A DNA stretch of 64,000 nucleotides from Sycobia sp. Sy_11 (Eukaryota > Arthropoda > Insecta > Hymenoptera > Epichrysomallidae), in contig JACCIC010000040.1 of assembly GCA_018907035.1 (NCBI GenBank), positions 1,767,501-1,831,500 on the forward strand, in the 5' to 3' direction. The notes below the pieces were generated by a model. The model saw only the letters and a program-made list of their open reading frames with translations, was not told the origin of the DNA and searched no databases. Below are positions 24,131 to 37,259 of this stretch, in pieces. Position numbers and translations under genes: made by a program. The number at the start of each line of letters is the position of its first letter. Within the stretch, counting starts at the first letter, position 1.

Positions 24131-25040
24131 TTGAGGCGATGTCTAGACCGAAAATTAACTGCTCAATTGAGCGCGCTGGAAATGGTCAAATGAATTATAG
24201 AAATGTTATTGATGAATATTTTCATTTCTAACAAGGATGTAGAAAGATACAGAGAATTTGCGAAGAATTGAGTTAGAGAAAATCTTGCAAAAAAATTGGC
24301 TTTATGATCAAAGTGTTAATACTTCCAGAATCATTATCTATATTTAATGTTCTTTGATACAATGTATTTCTTATCTTATCCACTTCAAATTTTCAGAAAG
24401 AATGCTCGATGCTTTTACTGTAACAGTTTAATGAAATATCAATTCATCTACATTCACCTGCCTCGTTGCCCATACATGTTCTCACACTCATGCTATTCCG
24501 TTAAAGAAAAATGGACAGTTTTTTTCCCACCCCATTAGGGGTAAAAAATACGCCTCAATCCATATTATTTGAGCTGAGAGTAGCAAAAAAAGAACACTCG
24601 AAAGGCTGGTTGTTACCCCAGCGGGTAGATGATTTTTAAATTTATCATATTCCGGACCGTGGTTTTTGGATTTAACGTCAACGAAAAATTTCTATAAGAA
24701 ATAAATTTCATGCGTCATTTTACGGAGGCAGAGAAAATTCCGGTCTGGATCGGACAGCCACTCAACTGTTGATATTAGATACAGTTTTTGAGATTTTCTG
24801 TTACTTTTTTAAGGGAGATGTACCCTCAAAATAATAATGGTACATTTATTGTAAAATTAAAAACATTTTGTAATATAATATATTTTTAAGAATAATATAT
24901 TGTTTGTAAATCGTATATATCGCTTCATGGTTTTCATAATAATTTTGAAATCAATCGAATCAGTCTGTATATATATATATATATATCTGTTAATAATTTG
25001 CATTTTGAGTTCATCGAATACTCCCTAACCACCGGCACTA
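24130..25040. other. AT-rich non-coding stretch
   Basis: Contains a short TA run at 24967-24987. No gene, RNA or element recognised. Confidence 0.5.
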
Positions 25041-25475
25041 TCGATTTTCCTTAATAATAAGTGGCGAATTTTTGCAGAAACCACAGATGTAATATTCTTA
25101 CATCCAAATCCTCGATCCGCCCCACAAAGCACCAACGGGACGCAAGAACTATATCCGCATCAATACTCGACTCTCCCTGGCCACTTGTTTCTTCGTCGGC
25201 GCCGAATAGAGCTTGCGGAAAACAATACCCAATTCATCCAGTTTATCCGTAACAAAAAGCGCGCTTAAACGTGGCTGTGTACGGGCCGACAAAGGCAACC
25301 CCCCCCACCCCGCGACTGGCGGAGTTACGTCCTCCATAAACCATCCTCGAGTGCCATATATGTTCCATAAAGCACCGGGAGCACGCGCACACGCACACGC
25401 GCATACACACAGACACACACTCGCGTGACTTAAAATCCGGAAGCAACAAGCTCGGCGAGCCACGAGGATAAGTTA
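25040..25475. other. GC-rich patch ending in CA-rich run
   Basis: Moderately GC-rich with an impure CA/CG run at 25380-25423. Overlapping frames on both strands are not protein-like. Confidence 0.4.
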
Positions 25476-25960
25476 ATGCTTATTTAAATAATAATAGCAC
25501 TCAATAATAGTAAAAAATAAAAAAAATAATAAAGAATGATAAATAATAAGAATAACAGTACATAACCGTAAGAATAATAATAATAATCAGATATAAAACA
25601 ATTTTAATGAAAAATTTGTAAGCTCCACAATGCATGAACTGATGGTATATCCTTTTGTCCTCGAGCTCACTCGCCAAGGTTAATTGAAACCTCTTTTCTT
25701 GATCTGAAATTGGAGAACAGAAGAACATGTTACCTGCAATTACGTAAATTTTATCTTTGATAAAATCAAGGTTCAAAAATATAGAGTGCCATTAAGAAGA
25801 ATAACAAATTTGGCCTTCAAGTGACTCCGATGTATTAAATTGTTCTCTGATAATAATACAGTATAGAAAAAATATTATTAAATCGTAAAATTAGTTGAAA
25901 TGGTTGAATAATATTTGATTTCATCGAACTTGGTTGAGAGAAAACGAATTAAATGTAAAA
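25475..25960. other. AT-rich stretch with AAT-rich simple sequence
   Basis: Impure AAT/AATAAT runs near 25485-25590. Nothing else seen. Confidence 0.5.
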
Positions 25961-26900
25961 ATCAAAAATAGTCGCCATGACATTAGTCCTATGTATAAGG
26001 GAAAAAAAATCACGTCCCAAACGCGGTCGTAACAGTCTACAAGTCCTGGATGATGAGAGTCGATCATCGACACACTCGGATACGCGCGGCCTCTTTCCCA
26101 AAAAATCAAAAAACTCTTCAAAACTCTCCGCGCCAATTGGAACTATTCGCAATATTTTCACATCTTTCTGTCGAAAGCAGTAGCCTCCTGCGTCGAATGT
26201 AATTTTGTCCGAAAGCGCGAGATGTCGCGGTAGCTCGAGCAAAACGCAATACAGACGGGCGCCGCGCATTACTCCGACTGCCGTTCGAATACCTCTTCGC
26301 GGTCCGCGCGCAATCGCTCATCCGATACCGTCGCTTCATATTGCACGGCCCGCTCGCCGCGCCTTTTGGCCTTTCGGCGCAAAAACTCCAGCGCCCCGAT
26401 CTCCCCGTGCCGCGCCCTTCCTCCGTCGTTCGTTCGTTACTCCGTTATTTCACCATCGCCGCGTTTCTGCGCTCGCCCTTCTTGGCTTCGAATGACCGAC
26501 CGTCCTCTCCTTTCCGCTTTTTCTTTCGGATTCTTAAGGAATCCAACTCCCCCCTCTCTATCTTTCCTTATCTAAACGCAGTACGTACTTCGGTACAAGA
26601 CCAGTTGATATCGCAGGGTCGTTCGCGTGTGCGCGAGCGCAACCTCCTCCGTCATCCCTGCTTTTTCCACCGAGAGCCTCGGCAACTTATGGAGGGATTT
26701 TTTTTTCACCAGCTTCACCATTGTGGGAATTCGCGGAACAATTTAGCCGCGAGTTATTTCTTACATATCGAATTGTGCGGCGTTTTAAGAGATTGTACGC
26801 AATTATTTCTATACGTTTCTTTTTACGATTCAAGCGAGTCTGAGGATGACGTTGGTAGGTAAAATGGAGCAGAGAGCACGAAACCTGTATAGCCGCAACT
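25960..26900. other. CpG-rich patch with a possible exon end
   Basis: GC-rich sequence with a 173-codon frame (26341-26862, +). Its 3' part contains an acceptor-like poly-T tract ending CACCAG (26711-26712) and a donor-like TAG|GTAAAA at 26859. The segment between, 26713-26858, is open and ends in an acidic peptide (YDSSESEDDVG). Codons before that look random. I keep it as a patch, not a gene. Confidence 0.3.
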
Positions 26901-28080
26901 GTTCGTGCGGTTAGAAAATTCAGAGAGCCTCTGAAGTTTCGATATTCAAAATCTATGTATATATGTGGTCCTTTAAAAATTATAGACATCGTAAGAAGAC
27001 AGCGGGTGAACAAAGCCTCCTTTAGAGTACGCTTGAGCTTGAAAAAAGAAAAGGTTGGGACTTGAGAGTAGCATTTTATAACTCTTTGTCTCTTTCCACT
27101 CCTTCCTCCGGTTTTTTTAATGTGGAGTGGAGTAGAGTGTTTTCTTTGAATTGATATTTTCTTTTTCTATTCTTCACCACAGATCGGTCTACAATAAAAA
27201 CTGAATCCCCAGCAGTATTCATATTATTTAATTATGTCGAAGCAGTATGAAAGGTTCATACACGTAAACGTAGATTTAAAATTTTTAACAACAATTCATG
27301 TTTTCAATACTGAATTATATTAAATTATAATACACAATTTCACGTTGTAAAAATAATTAAGTTTGTAGTTGTAAATATAATTCTGATGAACATTAACTAT
27401 TCCTAGTGAAAAATAGGTGAGCATTTTAAAACTAATTATTCGAATATATTTTCAATTAAATGCAAATTCATTTGATAAATGGCGATGATTAATTTCGATA
27501 AGCATCTTGCGTTTCTACGTGAGCGAGAAATCGTTGGAGATTACATCAGATGAGTTTCTTGTCAAGAAACTTTTGTATTCCATGCATTCTTATTAACAAT
27601 TCTATAATCGGACTAATTTTGAGAATAAATATAATAATAACTACTCTGGCATAGGGTATTTATTGTCTAGGTACTATAAACTTTTAACAATGATAATCAT
27701 TTCAGCACATACATATTCTTCGTGCTATTTTTTATGTATACGATATATAATCTCTATATTTCAGTAATCTCGGAATTTCATAAACTATATGTCTACAGCT
27801 GCAACTTCTCACAATGTCGGGCCGACCCGATGAATCCAATTTTTTCTATGTATATATAGAAGACAAGCCACGAGCGTGTCATTCTCGTTAACTACGCCAG
27901 TCGGACGATTGATGCTTATCTTCACTGTATTCGGCTCAAGTCTATATTTTACGCTTAATCATTTGCACGTTAATCCTTTTCTGACATTTTGCGGGCAATC
28001 GTCCAACGGCAATGGTTAGTTATATCCGAGTAATTAAGACCAATACCGAAGAAATGCACCCGATTATACGTTAGCCGCAA
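26900..28080. other. AT-rich stretch with a mixed-composition segment
   Basis: Mostly AT-rich. 27810-28130 is of mixed complexity with little simple repeat and could be a conserved non-coding element. No coding signal. Confidence 0.45.
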
Positions 28081-28596
28081 AATTAGCCGTTACCCGATTG
28101 CCGTCGTTTACCACTAAATCGGGGGGAGTGCAGAGTACTAGAGAGTACAGGCTGTATTAAAAATTAATATTGGCCTCCGATTCCACAGAGATGAGAAGGG
28201 CCGGCCAGGGAATAACACGAAAAACAACCACGAATTTTTAAAAATTGTTTCAACACCCAAAACTATTCTAAACGCCCGTGCGACGTCCATTGAGGCTACA
28301 CGTACACAGGAAGAAAAAAACATATAGATGAGCGAAACTCGAAATCCAATTAAACGGCCACGCGTGGACGACGAGCGCAGCGTACGCCACATAGGCGCAA
28401 TTATATAGACTGGGTGGGAGGGGGTGAGGGAGGGGTTCGAGCGGAGGACGCGTGGAAAAAGCGATTTTCATTTATCGAGTTTGCCCTCGGTACTCCCTCA
28501 CCCACTCCTCTCGTCCACAGACCCGCGCCTTTTCAGAGAAGTTGCAGGGAGCGCATCCGCGCGCCGTCTCTGGGGTGAAAATGGGAGGGACAGGGA

Positions 28597-28599
<3 letters not shown>

Positions 28600-28646
<47 letters not shown>
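28600..28646. repeat. (GA)n microsatellite
   Basis: Perfect GA run of about 23 units. Confidence 0.97.
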
Positions 28647-28650
<4 letters not shown>

Positions 28651-28744
28651 AGAGAGAAGCAGGCGTAATCGTCCTCTGCCTACTCAGCTACGGTCAGTTT
28701 CGCAAAGTTGTCCTTCGCTCTATCTCTGCCCCATTCCCTCTCTG

Positions 28745-28750
<6 letters not shown>

Positions 28751-28775
<25 letters not shown>
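28751..28775. repeat. (CT)n microsatellite
   Basis: Perfect CT run, complementary to the GA run upstream. Confidence 0.96.
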
Positions 28776-29059
28776 GGATCTCTCTTCCTCTCTCTTCCTC
28801 TCTTTCAACTGAACTACAAACAAGTGGAAAGAGACACGAAGGCCGCCGGAAGCGCAAGGAAAAGTTGAATGAGAGCGCGGAGGAATGGAATTTGATAGAA
28901 AAACTAAAGAGAGTCGAGGGTCGAGCGGCGGAACGGGAAAAGAAGTGGAAAAAGTGCCAGGGAAGTATTGTGAGGGAATTAACTGAGCATATACACATAC
29001 GTACAGATGCACACCTCGCGCTATTCACTTGATCAGCGCGTTTGTCGCCTCGAAATCTT

Positions 29060-29640
29060 TTGCGTCAAGTGTATTAAAGTATTTAATGCAGCTTATCCTC
29101 GTTGGCAGATGAATTGTGCTTATTAAGAAGTGTCTTAACTTACCAAAAATTTATTATATTATATTAAATGTCATATAATTTCTTTATCAACCTTGATTTT
29201 ATATTAATTTAGGCTATTCTCAGATACTTTTTTGACTCAAACTGATTTTGTATTGGATTCACGTTATCGCAATATTAAAATGATTAACTGTGTAATTACA
29301 AAATATTTGAGCTATGTAAGACAAAATAAGCGCTTCCAATATCCTTCTGGTTTAAGTATACCTTATAACATAAATAAAAAAAAATTATAGACAGAGAGTT
29401 GCTTTGAATTTTTCGTTTTCTTGCAGTTATCGTTCTTCAAATTGAAATCAAATAAGCAATGATAAAAAAAGACTTATCACTGTCTAAGAAATATTTAATA
29501 TAAAACTCAGCAGCATTCAAATTATTTCCATATTTTCCTGAACAACGTAAAAACTTTATTATACTATCGATGATCCTAAAGCAATGCTTCGTAAAAAAAT
29601 TCACAGACGATCCTTGTATTATGCCAGATATTTATTTAGT
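29060..29640. other. AT-rich non-coding stretch
   Basis: Dense stops; no feature seen. Confidence 0.55.
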
Positions 29641-29657
29641 TTTAGATGAACGTGCTA

Positions 29658-29671
29658 CCCCCCCCCCCCCC
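29658..29671. repeat. Poly(C) run
   Basis: 14 consecutive C, one of several C or G runs of 10-14 bases in the window (7535-7545, 36283-36292, 36495-36504, 43190-43200, 43413-43422, 56451-56462). Confidence 0.95.
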
Positions 29672-29796
29672 GGCACCCACTCAACTTTTTCAAAAATCGC
29701 CGACGGTCAAAGCGAGAGAAATACAACTGAATTTCCTGCTAGTTAAGCTAATAGAAAAAGAAAACATAGCTCTAAAAAGGAAGAACACACATGCAC

Positions 29797-29799
<3 letters not shown>

Positions 29800-29851
<52 letters not shown>

Positions 29852-29948
29852 AGAGGAGGAGCTTGGACCGATCGACGATACTTTTACCTTCGCCCTCTCC
29901 CTCCCGAGAGGAGAAGAGAACGACGAGAAGACGAAGTGGGAGAGAGCG

Positions 29949-29981
<33 letters not shown>
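29800..29981. repeat. Two (GA)n microsatellites
   Basis: Perfect GA runs at 29800-29846 and about 29951-29981, separated by a GC-rich segment. Confidence 0.96.
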
Positions 29982-29982
<1 letters not shown>

Positions 29983-29984
29983 GA

Positions 29985-30620
29985 AGCGAGAGACGTTCCG
30001 AGAGGAGGTTCGTTCGCCCGTGACAAAAGGCAATCACCGGGCAAGTGACGGATCTGGGGTGGAAGGGGGCGGCCTCGTGTACGCTCGTAAGTTACCGGAA
30101 TCGCGACGATATTTCTGCCGACCGACTCTACCCTCCCCCGTCCCCGCCGCCGTTCACCCATCGAGACCTCCGGAGCCGGTATAGCCCGCCGTGAATCCGA
30201 ACGGGGCGGGTGGGGGTTGGGGAGGGGAGGGGGTAAGCGGCGCGCTCTCGACATTTTCCGGCCAATTCTATTTTTCCTCCCGTCTGCCGGACCCCCTCCC
30301 CCTCCCCCTCCTCATCCCACATCATCATCGTCCTCTCTTTGGGTAGAGCGTCTCTGTGTGCGCGCGCGTGTGTATGTGTGTTTATGTGTTTGTGTGCGTG
30401 TATGTGTTTACCGTTGAAAATCGCCTCTCGGCTGCTACTGCCGTCGCTGCCGCTACTACTGCGGCTGTACCCCCGGGGGGATAAGCGCGCGCCGCCGTCG
30501 CGCCGGCTCTCTTTTCCATTTGAGCTTTCTTTTTTCATTGTCTTTTTCTTTTATTTTATTCCAGGGGGATGAGTCGCATTTTTTCAATGGTCGGCGCGGC
30601 GCATCGGATCGCGAATTTTT
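29985..30620. other. CpG-rich patch
   Basis: Strongly GC-rich sequence with G-rich and C-rich runs, an impure TG run (30354-30410) and a CTG/CCG-type triplet stretch (30428-30465). No accepted gene. Its composition is compatible with a promoter or first exon. Confidence 0.45.
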
Positions 30621-32083
30621 TATAATACGATAACTTGCTCTTTTGTCATATAATATTGTATTAACAAAAACTTATATGTCTTTTTTCTGTTTTTTTTTTC
30701 TTATTGGCGTATACGAGTAGAATATCGTATTTTATTAAAGTAATCTCGTACCGATTTATTAAGGTCTAAGAACGAAATGTCCTGTGAATATTTGTTCTTT
30801 TGGAATGAGATTTGAAGGTGACTAATATAATATTTCATTTGAATAGACCTTGATAATCGTTATATTGAACAAATAACATGGCATACATGGTTATTTATTG
30901 AATTATATGCATTATACGTTTACTGCAATTGGATTAACTATAAGGAAAGATTAATATAATTTATTGTATATATGACGATATTGTATGACTGCCTTTATTA
31001 TTTTCCGATGCAACAGCGTAGGTTCTGTCATTCTGGATACTTCAGTGCAGAAATAAAAATTTTTACAACAAATTGTATTAGATTAATTACAACTAATCGG
31101 TCATTAACAAATGATTAGGAACATAATTTCTTTCCTTGAAATTTGGCCTCTCTTACATGGCCAAACGTACGAAGCATCGAAACTTTTTCTGCATATAATT
31201 CTGCCTAGAACTTGAAAGTTTTTAATGCTTGAACAGGTCCAGAATATTCTTTCTGTTCTGAAACATCCGCTAAACCAGATGCGTCATTGCAACTTTTGAA
31301 ATTCTCACATGATGATTGTAATCAGCGTACCTAAACAGCCTTGCAGAGAAATTTTTCTCCTAGTTAAAAATAAAATCCCAAGTTTGATCTAAATTAGTCG
31401 CCGTATCTGCTATTTCTAATTTCGAAAATCTGATCATTGATCAGTAATCTTTAGAGTACCATACGTATATGACCAGAGGCAAATCTGCCCTTGAACGAGC
31501 CAATAGACTAATTGTCCTCCCAAACGGGTAATAATAACAAATGCGAATATATGAGTTATTCGTGTTTATAAAGGGAGGCTCATCTTGGAAATATGGCCAC
31601 ATCTCATTTTTTTGCGGATGTTCATTTTTTTTTTATCATTATGTAAGGGAGAAATGTCCACATCCGGTTCTTACGAATCCAAATTTTTGTATTCTAATAT
31701 ACAATAATAAATGTTTACAATGATAATTATTAAATTCTTCTCTGCATCCAGCGTGAAGTACTTACAGTCTCAAGATCTTTGAAATTCACCTTCAATATTT
31801 TTTGACTATATTACTCATAGAGCTGAATCAGTGTGTTGAAAAAAATGAAAATTCGCTAAATACTTTCTGAACAAATTCAGCCGGACAGAAATGCAAAAAA
31901 TGAATACGTACGTAAAAAACGTGAGGCGTTTATGGTATTTATCGAATCGCTGAATCCACGAACAGGCGGGAAAATATGCAACTATTGACGCGTAATCTCA
32001 AATCACTGTCCAAAGAAGTCCGTATATAAATAGCAACAAAAAGATAAAAAAAAAGATTTGAAACAATTTTAAACATCTCTCTT

Positions 32084-32085
<2 letters not shown>
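30620..32085. other. AT-rich non-coding stretch
   Basis: No feature recognised. Confidence 0.55.

Positions 32086-32088
<3 letters not shown>

Positions 32089-32132
<44 letters not shown>
32089..32132. repeat. (CT)n microsatellite
   Basis: Perfect CT run of about 22 units. Confidence 0.97.
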
Positions 32133-32137
<5 letters not shown>

Positions 32138-32139
32138 GC

Positions 32140-32268
32140 TATCTCTATGTATATGTGCGTGATTGTTTGTGCATTGGTAATCGAACGCCGCAATCATTTT
32201 TTCCTCTCTAAATCCGCGCTTCGACACAGACGCGGTACGGCACGTCCTCCCTCTCCCCTATTCTCCCC

Positions 32269-32322
<54 letters not shown>

Positions 32323-32765
32323 CGGGAGAGGTTCATTACCGAAATGACCGCTATATGGCATGAAAAGTCTGTCGAGAAGGGCGGCAGTGGGGCGGGATGC
32401 AGGTCCGCGGAGGCCTTTCCGGATTTATGCGCCCCTATTTACGAAGAGATCGCGTAATGGCCCTGAAAACCTTTGGTGTACGCCGGAGAATATCGGAGGA
32501 TATCAAGGGAGGACGTAGAGGGCGAAAGAGAGAGAGAGCGAGAGAGAGCGAGAGGGGGTGGCTCAAGCTCTCCCTAATGGCCCAGGTTCAATGTTGTATC
32601 TGCCCCTTCCCTCGGCTTTCGCCGTTTATTCGCTTTTTGCCAGCGATTCATAGGCTCGGATTCCGAATGAAAAATCGAAGGTACATCGAAGGTCTCGAAG
32701 GAGATCACTTTTTACCGTGCGTGGAAAAATACACGAAACCTTCGATTTTTACGTTTGGTTTGGAT
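32140..32765. other. GC-rich patch with GT tract
   Basis: Moderately GC-rich. A 140-codon frame (32397-32819, +) has no recognised motif and contains a purine tract. Confidence 0.4.
32272..32321. repeat. (TG)n microsatellite
   Basis: 25 uninterrupted TG units. Confidence 0.97.
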
Positions 32766-34120
32766 TTAAAAAAAAAAAACGAATTTTCTGACAAAATCAA
32801 ATCTATTTTCAGTGGTTGATGAAAAATATAACGTAAAACTTTGTCTGATACAAAACATTGAAAACTTCATAAAAATCATGGTTGTGTGATTATTTTGTAT
32901 AAACTTTCTGTCTACATGTTTTTCGCGAAGAATGGATTTAAAGTCTGAAAAATTCCTATTCTTGTTCAATGTCATCGAGTTCAGTGGTTGTCTATGTCTC
33001 AAGTTGAACTCAAAAAACTGCGACTTTTTTCAAACTTTTCCAAATTCAAATGTCTTTGATGATATCAATTTCAAAGAAAACTTTTTAATTTTTCCTACAT
33101 TTACCCAGGCACGAGATTCAAATAAATAAAATTACATTATTCAAATGTTTATTAACAAGAAAATGAAAATAAATTATACAACTGACTTCTTCACACTCAT
33201 TTCAGTATAGATCATAATAATACGTTCAAAGACACGTTGCTCTAATTACGTTCAATTCAAACTTATCCTATCGAAAAATTATTCCACTTAATATTCTATT
33301 CACTTCACATACCGCTGGGAATACTAAAAGACAAAGGGAAAATCATAAAAAGGTGACATACAGATATACTAACTCTGTATTTACTTACAGTTTATTGATC
33401 TAAGGTGATCAATGACATGAAAATCACAAGTTTATATAGGTGCAATATGTGACGAATTCACTGTGCGTACCTTTTTTAGCCTAAGGGAAGAACAAGAAGA
33501 TTGAGATTATAGTCAAGCATAATAGACGATTATAAACGACGAATCTCTTGGTCAAATACGTACATTACGTGATGATGTTTCTTAAAAATTCGATATAACA
33601 CAACTATAAAGTATTGTCAAGTTTTCCGGCTTGCCACGATGTTCGGGTATTTTGTTTGGATTAATAAATATATGCTTATATATTATAGTCTCCAAACTGA
33701 TTTACACATAATTATATTTATATTTCGAGAGTTCTGCAACTATTTCACTTCTTTAAAAAAAAAAACTTAATAAGTAAAAAAAAACAGCAAATAATTAATT
33801 GATAATTACACCTATTATTAACATCTTTTATCTTGGTCGTAAAATTATATAGTACAGAGCGAAGATTCTGCAATAACGGAAGCATTTAAAATTATCCAAA
33901 TTGGTAAATTTTAATATCAATTTTATGTTTAAGTTGAATTTTAATGAACTTCGCGAAAGCGCTCGCATTATAAACAAGTTGGCATGGTACCCAGCGCGAA
34001 AGTACACACCTAATTAATTCTGGCCCCATTATATAACGATAATATCGCGTAACGATAAACACTCTGCATTAAAGGACAATATAACGACATAAAAATAACG
34101 ACACATTTCGCTGAATATAT
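32765..34120. other. AT-rich non-coding stretch
   Basis: No feature recognised. Confidence 0.55.
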
Positions 34121-34123
34121 GTG

Positions 34124-34127
<4 letters not shown>

Positions 34128-34186
<59 letters not shown>
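34128..34186. repeat. (TC)n microsatellite
   Basis: About 29 uninterrupted units, then a short GTGTATGTGTGT run. Confidence 0.97.
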
Positions 34187-34192
<6 letters not shown>

Positions 34193-34289
34193 GTGTGTAT
34201 TATTCTTGCCATTACCGTGTTTCCTTAACCTACATATTCAACCAGTACCTAAATATATATGCGTTACTCAATCTATATGTACATCTCTG

Positions 34290-34898
34290 AAACCGATCCT
34301 TCCCAGATCCTGTTCCAGATAGACTTGGAACTGTCGCAAGAAGAACTATTGGGAAGCACGCAAAAAACGAGAAAGGAACCTGCGAAGGAACGGTATATGT
34401 AGCAGTGTTCTGTTCTAGACACCGCTTTCTCTATCTCTCCCTCTCTCTCTCTTACTCCCCAACCTTCTACCCCGCAACGAAATTCAGCTCATCGCGAATT
34501 GCAAATGCGCGGCTGGGCGCGATAACTCGCGGCGGGAGGCGCGCGCGCGCGTGGGGCCGGAACGGGGAGGGGGGCGGGAAGGAAAGGGAAGCGGATATCC
34601 AATGGGCCGCGATATGATAATATACACGCCGGGGCGGAGAGCGCGGAATTCCGAATGCGGGACGAGCGCGATCGGCGTCTGCGTGGGCGTACGCCGCATA
34701 AGTGCGTGTGTGTGTGTGTGTCTATAGTATACCCTCGCGCGCCGGTTCTATCCTTCCTGCACAGTGGAAAGGGGTTGAGGAAGGAGGGGAAAGTCAAGGG
34801 ATCTTTCCTCTGCGTGTTCCGATTTTTTCTCGCAATTCCCCTCTGCTCCACCTCCTGCCAAGCTCCTCCAAAGAACACGAATCGACGTTCGAAGAAGC

Positions 34899-34931
<33 letters not shown>

Positions 34932-35420
34932 GAGAGTCGAATGAAATTTCGTAAACTATATGCGCGAGAGCGCGTTCATGCTCGTGTGCGTGCGTGCCAA
35001 CGAGTGAGCAACTCGCGCTTTTTGCCCCGATCATTCGAAAATTCGCTCGCGCGATTCCGATGCTCCGACCGACTGCGCAGCGGAGATCAGCGCGGGACGT
35101 GGACTTTATGCGAGCGAGAATATGGAAATGTAGAATTTCTTTTTTTACCAGAAATAACAGGCTACGGCGTGAGTTTTTAAGGCTCGGCACTTTATCGCGT
35201 GTTCGAACGGCTGTCGTATTTTCAAAACATAACTTGTACGCGCATCCTGCTGTGTGCATAACGTGCCATGGTCAGAGATAAATGACGCGCACGCCTGCGA
35301 TCGCGTGCGATTATTGCGTAACGGATTCGTACTCCAGATTTGAATCTGGATGTCGGATCGGTCGAAAGGTGGAACACGACTCCCAGCCTTAACTTTACGT
35401 AGACAATGAGACATTTCTAT
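34290..35420. other. Large CpG-rich patch
   Basis: GC- and CpG-rich with an alternating GC run at 34539-34551, a GA tract near 34899-34936 and a short GT run. A 256-codon frame on the minus strand (34489-35259) is mostly low-complexity and passes through the simple repeats; no domain is recognised. Confidence 0.45.
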
Positions 35421-36090
35421 TATTCAGCATGCAGTTACTTGTACTGCACGAGCACGGTTTCCTTTAACTAAGAAAATAGCTTCGTAATTTAAGGAAACGA
35501 ACTTTCCTTGCTAAAAAATGAAGAAGAAGAAGTTTTACTTGATATTAGACATTTTTCGGGCCACTGTATACAGTACGGATTAATTTATCTATTTATCAGA
35601 TGTTTAAGGAGGTGCCTTTGCGAAATTCGAAGAGAGTATGTATTGTAAACTCAGCACTGCAATTTTTAGTTGTGCAATCGCGAATTTTCGAATGGGCTTT
35701 CATATGGGAAAATGTAAAATTTATGAAATAATATACTATTAATCTACCGTAAATAGTTACTACTACTACTCTTATACTACGTGACGAATAAATAAATAAT
35801 AAGGTAAGACGAATAAGAACATAAGTAATGTTGTCAATAATATTAAATACTGGAATAGAATGAAAGGCAACGCCCTCTCGGTTTCTAATCTGAGTTCGAG
35901 AACTACTGCTTATTGAAAATAGTTGTTGCATTCAAACATCTAGAAAGAGTCGAAAAGCGAATATTTTTTTAACATGTTATGAAAATTATTAATTTTAAAA
36001 TACCGAAAAACGATCTTCCGTATAAATCAAATATCATTAAGATATTTCCAGTATGGCGATATTAACGATGAAAATCTTTTTCCATATCGA
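35420..36090. other. AT-rich non-coding stretch
   Basis: A 111-codon minus-strand frame at 35596-35931 is longer than usual for this composition but has no recognisable motif. Nothing else seen. Confidence 0.45.
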
Positions 36091-36655
36091 ATCTTATATA
36101 AGTAGAAGGGACTCATCTCCATTCGCAGAAGTCGAACGCGCGTCGCAGATTAAATGGTACACCCATAACGACTCTTTTCCCCAACGAATAAATTTCATAA
36201 TGAAAGAGCGGTGGGGAGAGTGAGAAAGGGTAGGTTTAACGCGCCATCACGTGCCGCGACCTGAACTCTTTTTATCGCCAATCCCCCCCCCCTCATTCCC
36301 TCATTCCATCCCACCCTTAAACTTAAGCCTCTCAACTTTTCGGTGTCGGTGCTCGTTCGAACTACTTTCGAGGGTTCGAAATTCCTGGGCCTCGGCCCTC
36401 CACTCCCCTGTCGTCCACGCCACTTAAAATTCCGGGAGCAAACGACGCCGACACTCGGTGCGCGAAAATTTCGCGCGGGAGGAGTTCCGGCGGTGGGGGG
36501 GGGGTAAAGAAAAGAGGGCGGGGATGAGGGGCGAGTGGCGGACAGAAAAAAAATTCCGCAGGAAAAGCAGGCGCGAGGGATAGGAGAGAAATTATAGGGG
36601 TACGGGAAGGACGATAGAAAATCACGCGGGACGGTTCGGACTCACTTGTGTACTC
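36090..36655. other. GC-rich patch with TATA-like string
   Basis: Starts near TATATAAG (36095-36102), becomes GC-rich with C and G runs, and ends at a TA tract. Promoter function is possible but unproven. Confidence 0.35.
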
Positions 36656-36656
36656 G

Positions 36657-36660
<4 letters not shown>

Positions 36661-36704
<44 letters not shown>
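36661..36704. repeat. (TA)n microsatellite
   Basis: About 22 uninterrupted units. A second, interrupted TA tract follows at 36789-36842. Confidence 0.97.
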
Positions 36705-36705
<1 letters not shown>

Positions 36706-36788
36706 TATATATGTATAGACGAATAGTACGGCAGGTGGGAGAAAAAGGCCGCTACTGGCAGGCCGCTGCGACTACTGCTGTACTGTTT

Positions 36789-36808
36789 TATATATATATA
36801 TATATATC

Positions 36809-36842
<34 letters not shown>
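36789..36842. repeat. Interrupted (TA)n tract
   Basis: TA units broken by a C and by TT. Confidence 0.95.
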
Positions 36843-37068
36843 CGGATATCCGAAACAGAAAGCATGGGAAAAATTTTTGCAGAACACTGAACTTGCCTCT
36901 CGTTGATGATCATCATTCTTTTTCTTCAGTTTCTTATTTGTTATCCTCAGTTTGTATCGACTGGAGCGACGTAGAACGCGGAGAGAAACTTACCGCTCGA
37001 TTAAATTATACTATACACATCAATATTACCTGGATATTATCGACATTTTCGTTGCCCTACGAACAATT

Positions 37069-37182
<114 letters not shown>

Positions 37183-37259
37183 TACGCCGAATATCGAGCG
37201 AGTCCGAAACGTAATCGAGGGCTCTGTCCGAGCTGAGATCTACACAATGGTAACGAGTG

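Larger units (their letters stand above)
28080..29060. other. CpG-rich patch with GA and CT tracts
   Basis: GC-rich sequence holding a GA tract and, 105 bp on, a CT tract. A 202-codon frame (28424-29032, +) reads Arg-Glu repeats, then Ser-Leu repeats, then a lysine- and glutamate-rich tail (28830-29029) that would form a charged helix. Purine-rich DNA gives such peptides by default. Confidence 0.45.

Noticed and set aside
26341..26862. 173-codon frame ending in an acidic peptide
   Set aside because: GC-rich patch with several overlapping frames. The acceptor at 26712 and donor at 26859 are only fair and no protein similarity is recognised. Kept as a note in the patch entry, not as a gene.
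28424..29032. 202-codon plus-strand frame with a lysine/glutamate-rich tail
   Set aside because: Two thirds is Arg-Glu and Ser-Leu repeat from GA and CT tracts, and the charged tail is what purine-rich DNA encodes by default; no domain recognised.
33700..34080. Possible short hairpins in AT-rich DNA as microRNA precursors
   Set aside because: No recognised mature microRNA sequence and no hairpin of convincing length; I could not run folding.
34489..35259. 256-codon minus-strand frame, the longest in the window
   Set aside because: It passes through a CT-type tract (on that strand), a CA run and GC-rich low-complexity sequence, with competing frames on the other strand; no recognisable family.
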